Positions 31,498 through 40,175 of a DNA stretch of 64,000 nt are shown here, in pieces. This stretch comes from Hamadaea sp. (GTDB lineage Bacteria; Actinomycetota; Actinomycetes; Mycobacteriales; Micromonosporaceae). Every line of letters begins with the position of its first letter. The stretch's first letter is position 1. Position numbers and translations under genes: made by a program. The stretch is taken from NCBI RefSeq assembly GCF_013362815.1, contig NZ_JABFVK010000043.1:1-64000 (forward strand), read 5' to 3'. The notes beneath the pieces were generated by a model. The model saw only the letters and a list, made by a program, of their open reading frames with translations, was not told the origin of the DNA and did no database searches.

Positions 31498-32438
31498 CGG
31501 CGGCTCGGATCGGCGTCGCCACCGCGACTCTTTTTCGCGAGCCGACGACGGATCGGCCATCGGACGCGCCCGCCCTGGGTCCGCTCACCGACATCCGCAC
31601 CTGGGTCGCCGGCCTGGAACCGGCTGAACGACTGCGGCCCGCCGTCGTCAGCCAGGCGTTGCTCGGCGACCCCGCCCTGGTGGATTCCACTGAGGACGGC
31701 TGGGCCCGGGTGGTGCTGACCGGGCAGCCCGCCACCGACCTCGATCCCCGGGGTTATCCGGGCTGGCTGCCGTCGTGTCAGCTGGCTTCCGGCTCGTCTG
31801 ACGCGTCGTCGGGCTCGTCCGGCTCGTCGGCGGGCCTGGCTGACGGCGACCTGGTTGTCGCGGTGACTGCGACGACGCTGCGCGACGTGCCCGAAGGCGA
31901 CCTCGTGCTGCCCTCCGTCGTCCTGGGTACGCGACTGCAGTCCGTTGCGTACTCCCCGCTGCGGTCGGCCTCCGGATGGCGGGCGGTCGGCGTACCGGGG
32001 TTCGCGGAACCGTTGTGGGCGCGTTCACTCGACGTCACCGCCGTTCCCTCGTCGGTGACACCGCGGGAGGTCCTGAAAACCGCGGCCATGCTCCGCGAGA
32101 CGCCGTACGTGTGGGGCGGGCTGTCCCCGTTCGGCATCGACTGCTCCGGCCTCGTCCACCTCGCCTGGCGACGGCACGGCGTCACCCTGCCCCGGGACGC
32201 GTACAACCAGGCGGCGTTCACGACGCCGATCCCGTTCGGCAGCGAACGCGCCGGTGATCTCTACTTCTTCGCGCGCCCCGGCGAACGGGTGCACCACGTC
32301 GGGTTCGTCGCCTCCGCGCCGCGCGGCGACACCCGCGTGATGCTGCACGCCTGCTCCGATCGCGGCGAGGTCGTCATCGAGGAGATCAGCGGGCGGCGTG
32401 CTGCGACCTTGGTCGGCGCCCACCGCGTCCCGCTCTAG
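31494..32438 (+). CDS. NlpC/P60 endopeptidase (YkfC-like)
   Basis: 314 aa, GTG start overlapping the epimerase stop. Residues 1-180 form two SH3-like regions split by a Ser/Gly linker (GSSDASSGSSGSSAG). The catalytic domain has PYVWGGLSPFGIDCSGLVHL with Cys217, then RVHHVGFV with His near 268, and a third polar residue in VMLHACS. It would cut the gamma-D-Glu-diamino acid bond of L-Ala-gamma-D-Glu-DAP muropeptides, giving the dipeptide for the neighbouring epimerase. There is no signal peptide, so it acts in the cytoplasm on imported peptides. A hairpin at 32474 ends the operon. Confidence 0.92.
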   Translation: MTAARIGVATATLFREPTTDRPSDAPALGPLTDIRTWVAGLEPAERLRPAVVSQALLGDPALVDSTEDGWARVVLTGQPATDLDPRGYPGWLPSCQLASGSSDASSGSSGSSAGLADGDLVVAVTATTLRDVPEGDLVLPSVVLGTRLQSVAYSPLRSASGWRAVGVPGFAEPLWARSLDVTAVPSSVTPREVLKTAAMLRETPYVWGGLSPFGIDCSGLVHLAWRRHGVTLPRDAYNQAAFTTPIPFGSERAGDLYFFARPGERVHHVGFVASAPRGDTRVMLHACSDRGEVVIEEISGRRAATLVGAHRVPL

Positions 32439-32473
32439 GCGCTTTCACGCTGACGCGCGTTGATCAACCGCCG

Positions 32474-32525
32474 GTGGTACGCAGTGCACCCTTCCGCCAT
32501 CGGGAAAGGTGCACCGCGCACCACT
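32474..32525. terminator. Long hairpin between NlpC/P60 and terC, bidirectional terminator
   Basis: GTGGTACGCAGTGCACC...TTCC on the left pairs with GGAAAGGTGCACCGCGCACCAC on the right in a stem of about 22 bp with a few mismatches and a short loop. It lies at the converging 3' ends and touches the terC stop. A GTTGATCAAC palindrome precedes it at about 32459-32468. Confidence 0.7.
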
Positions 32526-33616
32526 CAGCCTTGGCCGCGTACCTTGTGCGGTTGCTCGGCCGGAGCCTCACCCGACGCCTGGGTCCCGCCCGACGAAGCG
32601 GGCTGCACGGAGGAGTGCGCAGCCGAAGCCAGCGCCGCCTCGGCCCGGGCATCCCGGCCGGATTTGATCAAGCTCGCTATGGTCGCGACGATGAGCGTAC
32701 CGAGGATCACGGTCAGCGAGAGCCAGATCGGCACGTGCGGAGCCCAGCCGACCGGTTCGCCGCCGTTGATGAACGGGACGTTGTTCGTGGCGAGCGCCTC
32801 GAGGAACAGCTTCACGCCGATGAACGCGAGGACGACCGACAGGCCGATCGACAGGTAGACCAGGCGATCGAGCAGGCCGCCGAGCAGGAAGTACAACTGG
32901 CGCAGGCCCATCAACGCGAACACGTTCGCGGTGAAGACCAGGTACGGCTCCTTGGTGAGGCCGAAGATCGCCGGAATCGAGTCCAGCGCGAAGATCAGGT
33001 CGGTCGTGCCGATCGCGATCATCACGATGAGCATCGGCGTGAACAGCAGCCGGCCGTTGACCCGGGTGGTGAGCTTGGCCCCGTCCGACTGCGGGCTCAT
33101 CGGCAGGATCCGGCGCGCCGTCCGGATCATGATGTTCTCCTTGTAGTCGCCTTCGTCGTCCTCACCGTGTTTGACCAGGCCCCACGCGGTGTAGATGAGG
33201 AAGGCCCCGAAGAGGTAGAAGACCCAGGAGAACCGGCTCACCACGGCCGCACCGGCGGCGATGAACCCACCGCGCATGATCAGCGCTATCACGATGCCGA
33301 CCAGCAGCACCTTCTGCTGGTACATCCGAGGCACGGCGAAGCGGGCCATGATGATGACGAAGACGAACAAGTTGTCGACGGAGAGGCTGTACTCGGTCAG
33401 CCAGCCGGCGAAGAATTCACCGCCGTACTGGGCTCCGTGTGAGGCGTACACCCAGATGCCGAAGACGACCGCCAGGCCCACGTAGAACGTGACCCAGAGG
33501 GACGACTCCTTGAACGAGGGTTCGTGCGGTCTCCGGCCGACGATCAGCAGATCGACGACAAGTAGAGCCACCAGGGCTACCAGGGTGATTGTCCATTCCA
33601 GCGTGGACACGTTCAT
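32525..33616 (-). CDS. terC: TerC/Alx family membrane protein (manganese export related)
   Basis: 363 aa with about eight to nine membrane segments. Family signatures are ITLVALVALLVVDLLIVGRR, LTEYSLSVDNLFVFVIIMARF (with the conserved Asp of SVDN) and AIGTTDLIFALDSIPAIFGLT (second Asp cluster). The C-terminal 40 residues are a polar, Ala/Ser/Gln-rich tail that is probably disordered. ATG at 33616 follows GGAGGAAA. TerC proteins are linked to Mn2+ efflux and to metal loading of exported proteins. The 5' leader carries a probable yybP-ykoY manganese riboswitch, which supports a manganese role here. It is not part of a tellurite operon. Confidence 0.93.
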   Translation of the reverse strand: MNVSTLEWTITLVALVALLVVDLLIVGRRPHEPSFKESSLWVTFYVGLAVVFGIWVYASHGAQYGGEFFAGWLTEYSLSVDNLFVFVIIMARFAVPRMYQQKVLLVGIVIALIMRGGFIAAGAAVVSRFSWVFYLFGAFLIYTAWGLVKHGEDDEGDYKENIMIRTARRILPMSPQSDGAKLTTRVNGRLLFTPMLIVMIAIGTTDLIFALDSIPAIFGLTKEPYLVFTANVFALMGLRQLYFLLGGLLDRLVYLSIGLSVVLAFIGVKLFLEALATNNVPFINGGEPVGWAPHVPIWLSLTVILGTLIVATIASLIKSGRDARAEAALASAAHSSVQPASSGGTQASGEAPAEQPHKVRGQG

Positions 33617-33639
33617 GCAGGATTTCCTCCGGTCGGCAG

Positions 33640-33762
33640 CGTCATGCCCCGGAGGTCTCTCCCGCCACCACGCGAACGCCGGCGACCGGCGGCTCCGGGT
33701 TCCGATGTGCGAACCGTGCTGACGAAGCCGCCGCGAGGGAATACTCCCCTCCCGTAGCCTCC
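33640..33762 (-). promoter_or_regulatory. yybP-ykoY type manganese riboswitch in the terC leader
   Basis: The minus strand upstream of terC reads GGAGGCTACGGGAGGGGAGT (33762 downward) and then A at the GGGGAGTA signature, followed by a CGCGGCGGCTTCGTCAGCACG segment, a CCGGAGCCGCCGG stem and GGGAGAGACCTCCGGGGCAT before the terC ribosome binding site. GGGGAGTA, CGTCA and GAGACC are hallmark conserved blocks of this RNA, whose two loops bind Mn2+. In the family Mn2+ raises expression of exporters. The last stem overlaps the start region closely, so control is probably at translation or at a nearby terminator. A covariance-model search would settle it. Confidence 0.65.
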
Positions 33763-33828
33763 ATTGTTCCTCATGAGGTGCCCGGAGGCCCAACAGGGGT
33801 GGTCGGCACGCCGTGGCAGGATGCCGTC

Positions 33829-34119
33829 ATGGTGTTGGAGATCGCTCAGTTCGAGATCACGCCGGGTGCCGAGGAGGCGTTCGAGGCTGCGTACGCGAAG
33901 GGCCGCGCGCTCCTCGCCGAGACGCCCGGCTTCCGCGATGCCCGGATGACGCGCGGGGTGGAGTCGCCGTCCCGTTTCGTCCTGCTTGTCGAGTGGGACA
34001 CCGTCGAGGCCCATGAGGTCGGCTTCCGCGGCTCCGACCGCTTCCCCGCCTGGCGCGCGCTCATCGGCCCGCATTTCGCCGCGCCGCCGGTGGTCGAGCA
34101 CTACGCGTACTTGCCGTGA
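33829..34119 (+). CDS. Antibiotic biosynthesis monooxygenase (ABM) domain protein
   Basis: 96 aa, ATG at 33829. The ferredoxin-like ABM fold is clear: MVLEIAQFEITPGAEEAFEA, a helix ending in LAETPGFRDARMTRGVESPSRFVLLVEWDTVEAHEVGFRGSDRFPAWRALIGPHF and VVEHYAYLP. Members act as small cofactor-free monooxygenases or haem-degrading proteins, usually dimers, with unknown substrates in most cases. Its stop overlaps the start of the alpha/beta hydrolase gene (GTGA), so they are coupled. The divergent terC riboswitch lies upstream, so the two transcripts start back to back. Confidence 0.88.
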   Translation: MVLEIAQFEITPGAEEAFEAAYAKGRALLAETPGFRDARMTRGVESPSRFVLLVEWDTVEAHEVGFRGSDRFPAWRALIGPHFAAPPVVEHYAYLP

Positions 34120-34850
34120 AACTGGTCACGGCCGACGGCGTACAAATTGATGCTCATCATGACCCCGGTCCGCGCGACCAGGCCTTCGTGCTCGCTCACG
34201 GCTTCACCGGGGCTTGGAAGAAGCCGGCGGTACGCCGGGCGGGGGCGGTCTTCGCTCGCCACGGGGGCGTGGTGTCCTTCGATTTCCGCGGGCACGGCCG
34301 ATCCGGAGGCCGATCGACGGTCGGCGATCGGGAGATCGAGGATCTCGATGCGGCAGTTCGGTGGGCGCGAGAGCTGGGGTACGCCCGGATCGCGGTCATC
34401 GGGTTCTCGATGGGCGCGTCCGTCGCCGTCCGGCACGCCGCGCTGATCCGCGGGGTCGACGCCGTGGCCGCCGTCAGCGGACCGGCCCGGTGGTACTACC
34501 GCGGGACCGTCCCGATGCGACGGGTCCACTGGGTGATCGAACGGCCCACCGGACGGCTGGTGAGCCGGGTCGTGCTGCGTACGCGCATCGCCCGCAACGG
34601 CTGGGATCCGGTGCCACCGGCGCCCTACGAAGTCGCCGCGAAGATCGCGCCGACGCCGTTGCTCGTGGTCCACGGCGATCAGGACGCGTACTTCCCGCTG
34701 GAGCACGCCCACCAGCTCTTCGACTCGGCCGCCGAGCCGAAGGAACTCTGGATCGAACACGGCTTCGGGCACGCCGAGAACGCCGCCCCGCCCGAGTTGC
34801 TGGAACGCGTCGCGCAGTGGGTCCTCCGCTCGGCTCTCACTCAGCCGTGA
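34116..34850 (+). CDS. Alpha/beta hydrolase
   Basis: 244 aa, GTG start. The fold is seen as FVLAHGFTGAWKKPAV (oxyanion region HGF), GGVVSFDFRGHGRSGGRS, and the nucleophile elbow VIGFSMGASVAVRHAAL with Ser at about 99. The acid lies in LLVVHGDQDAYFPLEHA and the His in HGFGHAENAAP. It is a serine esterase- or lipase-like enzyme with no lid insertion beyond 40 residues. It is coupled to the ABM gene upstream. The last bases overlap the convergent haloacetate-dehalogenase-like gene by 14. Substrate unknown. Confidence 0.9.
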   Translation: MKLVTADGVQIDAHHDPGPRDQAFVLAHGFTGAWKKPAVRRAGAVFARHGGVVSFDFRGHGRSGGRSTVGDREIEDLDAAVRWARELGYARIAVIGFSMGASVAVRHAALIRGVDAVAAVSGPARWYYRGTVPMRRVHWVIERPTGRLVSRVVLRTRIARNGWDPVPPAPYEVAAKIAPTPLLVVHGDQDAYFPLEHAHQLFDSAAEPKELWIEHGFGHAENAAPPELLERVAQWVLRSALTQP

Positions 34851-35754
34851 CCGCGCCGGCTTCGTTCTCGGCCGACGGGATCGGGCCGGCCGGTCCACCG
34901 AGGAACTCCTGGAGCACCGCGGCGAGCTGGTCGGGGACCTCCTCGGCGAGGTGGTGCCCGGATTCGAGGGCCACACCGCGTACCGCGTCGGCCCAGCCGC
35001 GCCAGACCTCGACCGGATCGCCGTAGAGGTCTTCGAGATCGTCCCTCGTGGCCCACACGACCAGCGTCGGGCAGGTGATCCGGCGTCCGGCCCGCCGGTC
35101 GGCGTCGTCGGCGTCCCGATCGACGGTCAGCCCGGCCCGATAGTCCTCGCACATCGCGTGCACCGTCGCTGGATCGTGCAGCGCCTGTCGCAGATCGGCG
35201 TACGCCTCCTCGCCCATCGCCTTCGCGTCGACCTGGTACCAGGCATCGGGGTCGGCGTCGATCACGCGCTCGGCGGGCTTGGCGGTCTGACCGAGGAAGA
35301 ACCAGTGCCACCATCTCGCGGCGAACCGGGCGTCGCAGCGGGCCAACGCCTCCCCGATCGGCACCGCATCCATGACCACGAGGTGGCTCACCAGCTCGGG
35401 ATGGTCGGCGGCCAGCCGCTGCGCCACGTACGCACCCCGGTCGTGGCCGACGACGGCGAAGTTCCGATGCCCGAGTTGCCGCATCGCCTCCACACAATCG
35501 CGGGCCATCGCGCGTTTGCCGTACCCGGAGTGATCCGCCTCGGCCGGCGGTTTACTGGACTGCCCGTAGCCGCGCAGATCCAGGCACACGACGGTGAAGC
35601 CGACTGCCAGCAGGGGTGCCATCTTGTGCCACGTCACATGCGTACGCGGATGGCCGTGCAGCAGCAGGACCGGCGGGCCCGAACCACCCGTCCTGACCCG
35701 CAGAGTCACCCCGTCGCCGACCGCCACCTGGCGCAGCTCGAATCCGTCGAACAC
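34837..35754 (-). CDS. Haloacetate dehalogenase / epoxide hydrolase-like alpha/beta hydrolase
   Basis: 305 aa. VLLLHGHPRTHVTWHKMAP and LDLRGYGQSSKP open the fold. The nucleophile is Asp105 in VVGHDRGAYVAQR rather than Ser, as in dehalogenases and epoxide hydrolases; His lies in ESGHHLAEE and the second acid in WATRDDLEDLYG. His150-Trp151 in RWWHWFF matches the pair that holds the halide in fluoroacetate dehalogenases. However, the second carboxylate-binding Arg (usually four residues after the nucleophile) is Tyr109, so true fluoroacetate activity is doubtful. A relative of haloacetate dehalogenase acting on another ester, epoxide or halide is the best reading. Confidence 0.88.
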   Translation of the reverse strand: MFDGFELRQVAVGDGVTLRVRTGGSGPPVLLLHGHPRTHVTWHKMAPLLAVGFTVVCLDLRGYGQSSKPPAEADHSGYGKRAMARDCVEAMRQLGHRNFAVVGHDRGAYVAQRLAADHPELVSHLVVMDAVPIGEALARCDARFAARWWHWFFLGQTAKPAERVIDADPDAWYQVDAKAMGEEAYADLRQALHDPATVHAMCEDYRAGLTVDRDADDADRRAGRRITCPTLVVWATRDDLEDLYGDPVEVWRGWADAVRGVALESGHHLAEEVPDQLAAVLQEFLGGPAGPIPSAENEAGAVTAE

Positions 35755-35800
35755 GCCGAGCCCGTTCCCCGGCGGGTGCGGCGGCGAAACGGAACACAGC

Positions 35801-37939
35801 TCAGGCGGCCGACTGCATCACCCGCAACTCCTTCTTCAGTTCCTGCATCTCGTCGCGGATCCGGGCCGCCAGCTCGAACTGCAACTCCCCGGCGGCGGCG
35901 AGCATCTGCTCGTTGAGGTCGGAGATGAGCCGGGCGAGCTCGTCGCGCGCCATACCCTGCGTCTTGGCCTCGATCCGGCCCTTGCTCCGGCTGGACGCGG
36001 TCGGCGTCGGCGTCTTGCCCCGGCTCTGCGCCCGGCCACTGCCCATCGCCGAACTCGAGATGACGGCACCACCGGGGCCATGCCCGGCCAGCGCGCTGTC
36101 GGTGTCCTCGGCCTCACGATAGATGTCGTCGAGGATGTCGTGGATCTTCTTCCGCAACGGCTGCGGATCGACGCCGTGGGCCTCGTTGTACGCGATCTGC
36201 TTCGCCCGGCGCCGGTTGGTCTCCTCGATCGCGTTCGCCATCGACGGGGTGATCTTGTCGGCGTACATGTGGACTTCACCGGAGACGTTTCGGGCCGCGC
36301 GGCCGATCGTCTGGATCAGCGACGTGCCGGAGCGCAGGAAGCCCTCCTTGTCGGCGTCGAGGATCGCCACCAGCGAGACCTCGGGCAAGTCGAGACCCTC
36401 CCGTAGCAGGTTGATGCCGACGAGGACGTCGTAGTCGCCCTTGCGCAGCTCCTTGAGCAGCTCGACCCGGCGCAGCGTGTCGACCTCCGAGTGCAGGTAG
36501 CGAACCCGGATGCCGTGCTCCAGCAGGTAGTCGGTCAGGTCCTCGGCCATCTTCTTGGTCAGCGTCGTCACCAGTACGCGTTCGTCCCGCGCGGTCCGCA
36601 GGTTGATCTCGTGCATGAGATCGTCGATCTGGCCTTTGGTCTTCTTGACCACGACCTGCGGGTCGACCAGACCGGTCGGGCGGATCACCTGCTCGACGAA
36701 CTCGCCGCCGCTCTGCCGCAGCTCCCAAGGTCCGGGCGTGGCCGAGAGGAAGACCTGCTGACCGACGCGCTCCAGGAACTCGTCGAACCGCAGCGGCCGG
36801 TTGTCCATGGCCGACGGCAACCGGAACCCGTGCTCGACCAGCACCCGCTTCCGGGAGGCGTCACCCTCGTACATGCCGCCGATCTGCGGCACCGTCACGT
36901 GCGACTCGTCGATGACGGTGAGGAAGTCGTCGGGGAAGTAGTCGAGCAGGCAGTGTGGCGGGCTGCCCTCCTCGCGGCCGTCGATGTGCCGGGAGTAGTT
37001 CTCGATTCCGGAGCAGAAGCCGACCTGACGCATCATCTCGATGTCGTAACTCGTCCGCATCCGCAGCCGCTGCGCCTCGAGCAGCTTGCCCTGCCGCTCC
37101 AGCTCGGCCAGGCGGTCCTCGAGCTCCTTCTCGATCTGGCCCAGCGCCCGCTCCATCCGCTCCGGACCGGCGGTGTAATGGGTCGCCGGGAACACGAGCA
37201 GCTGGTCGACCTCGCGGACGACGTCGCCGGTCAACGGGTGCAGATAGGACAGTCGCTCGACCTCGTCACCGAACATCTCGATGCGGATCGCCAGCTCCTC
37301 GTACGCCGGGATGATCTCCAGAGTGTCACCGCGTACGCGGAAAGTGCCGCGGCTGAAGGCGATGTCGTTGCGGGCGTATTGAATGTCGACCAGGCGGCGC
37401 AGCAGCTGGTCGCGGTCCAGCTCCTGCCCCTTGACGATCTTCACCGTGCGATCGAGGTATTCCTGCGGCGTGCCCAGACCGTAGATGGCGCTGACGGTGG
37501 CCACCACGATCACGTCACGCCGGGTCAGCAGCGACATCGTCGCCGAGTGCCGCAGCCGCTCGACCTCCTCGTTGATCGAGGAGTCCTTCTCGATATAGGT
37601 GTCCGTCTGCGGGATGTATGCCTCGGGCTGGTAATAGTCGTAGTAGCTCACGAAATACTCGACGGCGTTGTTGGGCATCAGCTCGCGGAACTCCTTGGCG
37701 AGCTGCGCGCACAACGTCTTGTTGGGGGCGAGCACCAGCGTCGGCCGTTGCAGGCGCTCGACGAGCCACGCCGTCGTCGCGCTCTTGCCGGTGCCGGTGG
37801 CACCCATCAGGACGACGTGCTTCTCCCCCGCCCGGACCCGGCGCTCCAGATCGGCGATGGCCGTCGGCTGGTCGCCGGACGGAACGTAATCACTGACGAC
37901 CTCGAACCTGCCGTCGATGCGGGGAATCTCCAAACCCAT
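35801..37939 (-). CDS. uvrB: Excinuclease ABC subunit B
   Basis: 712 aa from ATG 37939 (upstream in-frame start at 37969 adds 10 residues). Key motifs are [14 protein letters not shown] (Walker A), the beta-hairpin [20 protein letters not shown] that opens damaged [23 protein letters not shown] (DESH box), [23 protein letters not shown] and QTIGRAARN (helicase motifs V and VI). The last 40 residues hold the UVR domain that contacts UvrC ([20 protein letters not shown]). UvrB is loaded by UvrA and verifies lesions in nucleotide excision repair. The gene is monocistronic in appearance; coaE and rpsA follow in the usual actinobacterial order. Confidence 0.98.
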   Translation of the reverse strand: MGLEIPRIDGRFEVVSDYVPSGDQPTAIADLERRVRAGEKHVVLMGATGTGKSATTAWLVERLQRPTLVLAPNKTLCAQLAKEFRELMPNNAVEYFVSYYDYYQPEAYIPQTDTYIEKDSSINEEVERLRHSATMSLLTRRDVIVVATVSAIYGLGTPQEYLDRTVKIVKGQELDRDQLLRRLVDIQYARNDIAFSRGTFRVRGDTLEIIPAYEELAIRIEMFGDEVERLSYLHPLTGDVVREVDQLLVFPATHYTAGPERMERALGQIEKELEDRLAELERQGKLLEAQRLRMRTSYDIEMMRQVGFCSGIENYSRHIDGREEGSPPHCLLDYFPDDFLTVIDESHVTVPQIGGMYEGDASRKRVLVEHGFRLPSAMDNRPLRFDEFLERVGQQVFLSATPGPWELRQSGGEFVEQVIRPTGLVDPQVVVKKTKGQIDDLMHEINLRTARDERVLVTTLTKKMAEDLTDYLLEHGIRVRYLHSEVDTLRRVELLKELRKGDYDVLVGINLLREGLDLPEVSLVAILDADKEGFLRSGTSLIQTIGRAARNVSGEVHMYADKITPSMANAIEETNRRRAKQIAYNEAHGVDPQPLRKKIHDILDDIYREAEDTDSALAGHGPGGAVISSSAMGSGRAQSRGKTPTPTASSRSKGRIEAKTQGMARDELARLISDLNEQMLAAAGELQFELAARIRDEMQELKKELRVMQSAA

Positions 37940-38380
37940 GCCTTCCAACCTAACGCCTGCGTATGACAAGGCCGCTTGATCGACCTCGGACAGCGGGTCG
38001 ATCCGGGCCGATATTGCGATTGTGTGACGTGAACCATCCGAGTACCGTCAATAGCCGTAGGCCGCTCGCGGCGGCCGACCGGGGTAGTGATCGGACCTCC
38101 ACACCGGCCGATCCCCCCGGCGCTGGGTCGCTGCTCCCGCGGCGACGTCACCGCCGACCCAAACGGCGAGGGCGTCGCGGGCCCGGTGAGCGCACCTTCG
38201 CGGTCGCGCGCCTAGCGCGCTGACCGGCCGCCGCGGGCGTCCTTACGCTTCCGGCGATCCCCGCCACCACTGCCAACGCGGCGCTCCCACGTTCTCTTCC
38301 CGCGCCCCGCGCCCGCCGGGGTCGCTCGCCTCACCGCGCACCGTCTGCGCCCCGCCGCCGCGCCACCGCGCTCGCCGTTA
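37940..38380. other. Gap upstream of uvrB without recognised gene
   Basis: About 440 bases that should contain the uvrB promoter and that of the divergent lipoprotein gene. Both strands were read: short frames here have Arg/Pro-rich composition typical of non-coding high-GC DNA and no start-site support. No tRNA or named riboswitch was recognised, and no good SOS box (TCGAAC-N4-GTTCGA) is seen ahead of uvrB. The gap ends in the perfect hairpin at 38381-38445. Confidence 0.5.
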
Positions 38381-38445
38381 GCTGCAGATCAGGGTTACGC
38401 ATGCCTCCGGAGCCGCGGGAAGCATGCGTAACCCTGATCTGCAGC
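38381..38445. repeat. 24-bp perfect inverted repeat upstream of the lipoprotein gene
   Basis: GCTGCAGATCAGGGTTACGC plus ATGC (38381-38404) is matched exactly by its reverse complement at 38422-38445 around a 17-base loop. The GATCAGGGTT part recurs in the inverted repeats at 11431 and 50691. GTTGATCAAC follows at about 38454-38463. Unlike most of its relatives it lies between divergent genes. Confidence 0.85.
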
Positions 38446-38572
38446 GAATCCCCGTTGATCAACGGGACGAGGGCGGAGGGAACCCGCGTGGTGGAGGCTC
38501 CACAGTCGGGACAAACCGGGCGTTCCCGGCAAGGCGCGTTACCCGCGCGCCCCTCTCGCGTTGAAGCATGCC

Positions 38573-40156
38573 GTGGAGTCCGCCCGCCCGAACCGCCGCC
38601 GCAAGATCGCCACCGTTCTCGTCGCCGGATGCCTGGCGCTGGGCGCCGTCGCCGGGCTCAGCCAGGGCATGACGGCCTGCTCGGGGCCGGACAAGTCGGC
38701 CGACGCCCCGAAGGCCCGGCCGCTGACCGCCGCCGAGGCGGGCACGCTCGCCGGCGTACGCCTGCACAACTATGAGGATCAGCGAGCCACCGTCTCCGGT
38801 GTCGTCGCGGGCAAGGATCCCGACGGGAAGCCGAAGGACGTCCGCTTCGCGGGCTGGATCGACTGGCGGCGCTCGTTGCTGTATGTGCGTACGGCGGAAC
38901 GGAAGGGCATGCCCGCGCTGCTCATCCAGGCGATGCCGGGAATCATGGCGATCCGGGCCGAGGACAAGCCCTCGGCCACCGCTGAGCCACCGGCTGAGCC
39001 GCCCACCGGGAACTGGCGCGTACGCCCGCTGGGCCTGCCGGTGCCGGAGCAGCCCGATCCGCTGGACAGCCTCGTCGCAGTCCTCCTTCAGCTGAGCGCC
39101 ACCAAGGCGGACAACCCCGATCTCCTGCGTGACCTGCAAACGCAATGGCTGCGGAAGGACGCCGTCGACGGCACCGCCGTCGAAGTCCTCCTGGGTCCGG
39201 CGACCATCCCGATGAAGCCCGTCGCGACGTCGTCACCGACTCCCACAACGGCAGCGTCACAAAGTCCGAGCGCGACGAAGAAACCCGGTTTGAATCCCGC
39301 CGGAGTCAAACCGACGAACCCCAGCGCGACGCCGAGCGCCAGCCCGACGCCGGATCCCCATTCGCTGGTGGCCAACGGCGGGCCCGTCGCCTATTGGGTG
39401 GACGGCACGGCCCGCGTACGCCGAATCGAAGCGTTGCTCACCAACGACATCCGGGCCCGGGTGGACTTCGACCGGACGCGGCGGCCGGAGCTGACCGCGA
39501 TCGCAGCCTTCGGCGGGGCGCTCATCAATCCGCGCAAGGTCACGGCGGCCGAGGCGAAAGCCCTGTCCGTCATGCGCCGGCGCACCCAAGCCGCCCGGGG
39601 CGGGCACTTCACGGTGAATCTGCCGCTCCCTCCGGCTCGGATGATCTTCGTCGACGGCTGGCTCGACTGGCGCACCGGTGTGGCGTACGCGCTCGCTCAT
39701 GATTTGGACGACGACGCCCGGAATGTGCTCGTGCACGCTGGGCGTACCAGTGTGTCGTTGCGAGCGAGCACCGACAAGCAGCCGCCGCTTCCCGCACCGC
39801 GCGGCAAGTGGGAGCGGCGGTCCTGGGAAGACCTGGGCGTGCGGGTGCCCGCGACCGAGCTGGATGTGTTGCTGCACGAGGCGCTGTCGGTCGGCGTGCC
39901 GGGGCGCGACGACCCGAAGGCGCTGGCCAAGAGCGCTTACCGGCTGCGCCTGGACGAGCTGAACGGGCGGCCGGTCGCGGTCTTCGAGATCCACACGGCG
40001 GCGGACGCGGCCAGTCCGCCCGGCACCGCGCTCATGCGCTACTGGGTCGACCCGACCGGCGTCGTCCGGCGCTTGGAGATCCGCACGCGCCTGGGGTTCG
40101 CCCAGCTCGACATCGACTTCGGCAAGCGGCTGCCCACCCTGCCGTCACGCGTTTGA
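38573..40156 (+). CDS. Lipoprotein-like exported protein with internal duplication
   Basis: 527 aa from GTG 38573 (TTG at 38561 adds four residues). The N-terminus is a signal with a basic start (PNRRRKIATVLVAGCLALGAVAG) and a Cys in MTACSG that could be lipidated. The mature part holds two similar domains: residues about 45-200 (PLTAAEAGTLAGVRLHNYED, FAGWIDWRRSLLYVRT) and about 315-525 (KVTAAEAKALSVMRRRTQAA, FVDGWLDWRTGVAYAL). They are joined by a Ser/Thr/Pro-rich linker at about 215-265. Repeated W-[IL]-D-W-R motifs mark the duplication. This layout recalls mycobacterial LppX/LprG-like lipoproteins but I cannot name the family. No operon partner is evident. Confidence 0.8.
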   Translation: MESARPNRRRKIATVLVAGCLALGAVAGLSQGMTACSGPDKSADAPKARPLTAAEAGTLAGVRLHNYEDQRATVSGVVAGKDPDGKPKDVRFAGWIDWRRSLLYVRTAERKGMPALLIQAMPGIMAIRAEDKPSATAEPPAEPPTGNWRVRPLGLPVPEQPDPLDSLVAVLLQLSATKADNPDLLRDLQTQWLRKDAVDGTAVEVLLGPATIPMKPVATSSPTPTTAASQSPSATKKPGLNPAGVKPTNPSATPSASPTPDPHSLVANGGPVAYWVDGTARVRRIEALLTNDIRARVDFDRTRRPELTAIAAFGGALINPRKVTAAEAKALSVMRRRTQAARGGHFTVNLPLPPARMIFVDGWLDWRTGVAYALAHDLDDDARNVLVHAGRTSVSLRASTDKQPPLPAPRGKWERRSWEDLGVRVPATELDVLLHEALSVGVPGRDDPKALAKSAYRLRLDELNGRPVAVFEIHTAADAASPPGTALMRYWVDPTGVVRRLEIRTRLGFAQLDIDFGKRLPTLPSRV

Positions 40157-40175
40157 GGCAGCCGCCGCGACGCCG

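Noticed and set aside
37963-38223. Small plus-strand frame upstream of uvrB
   Set aside because: Arg/Pro/Ser-rich with no ribosome binding site and no hydrophobic core; reads as non-coding high-GC DNA.
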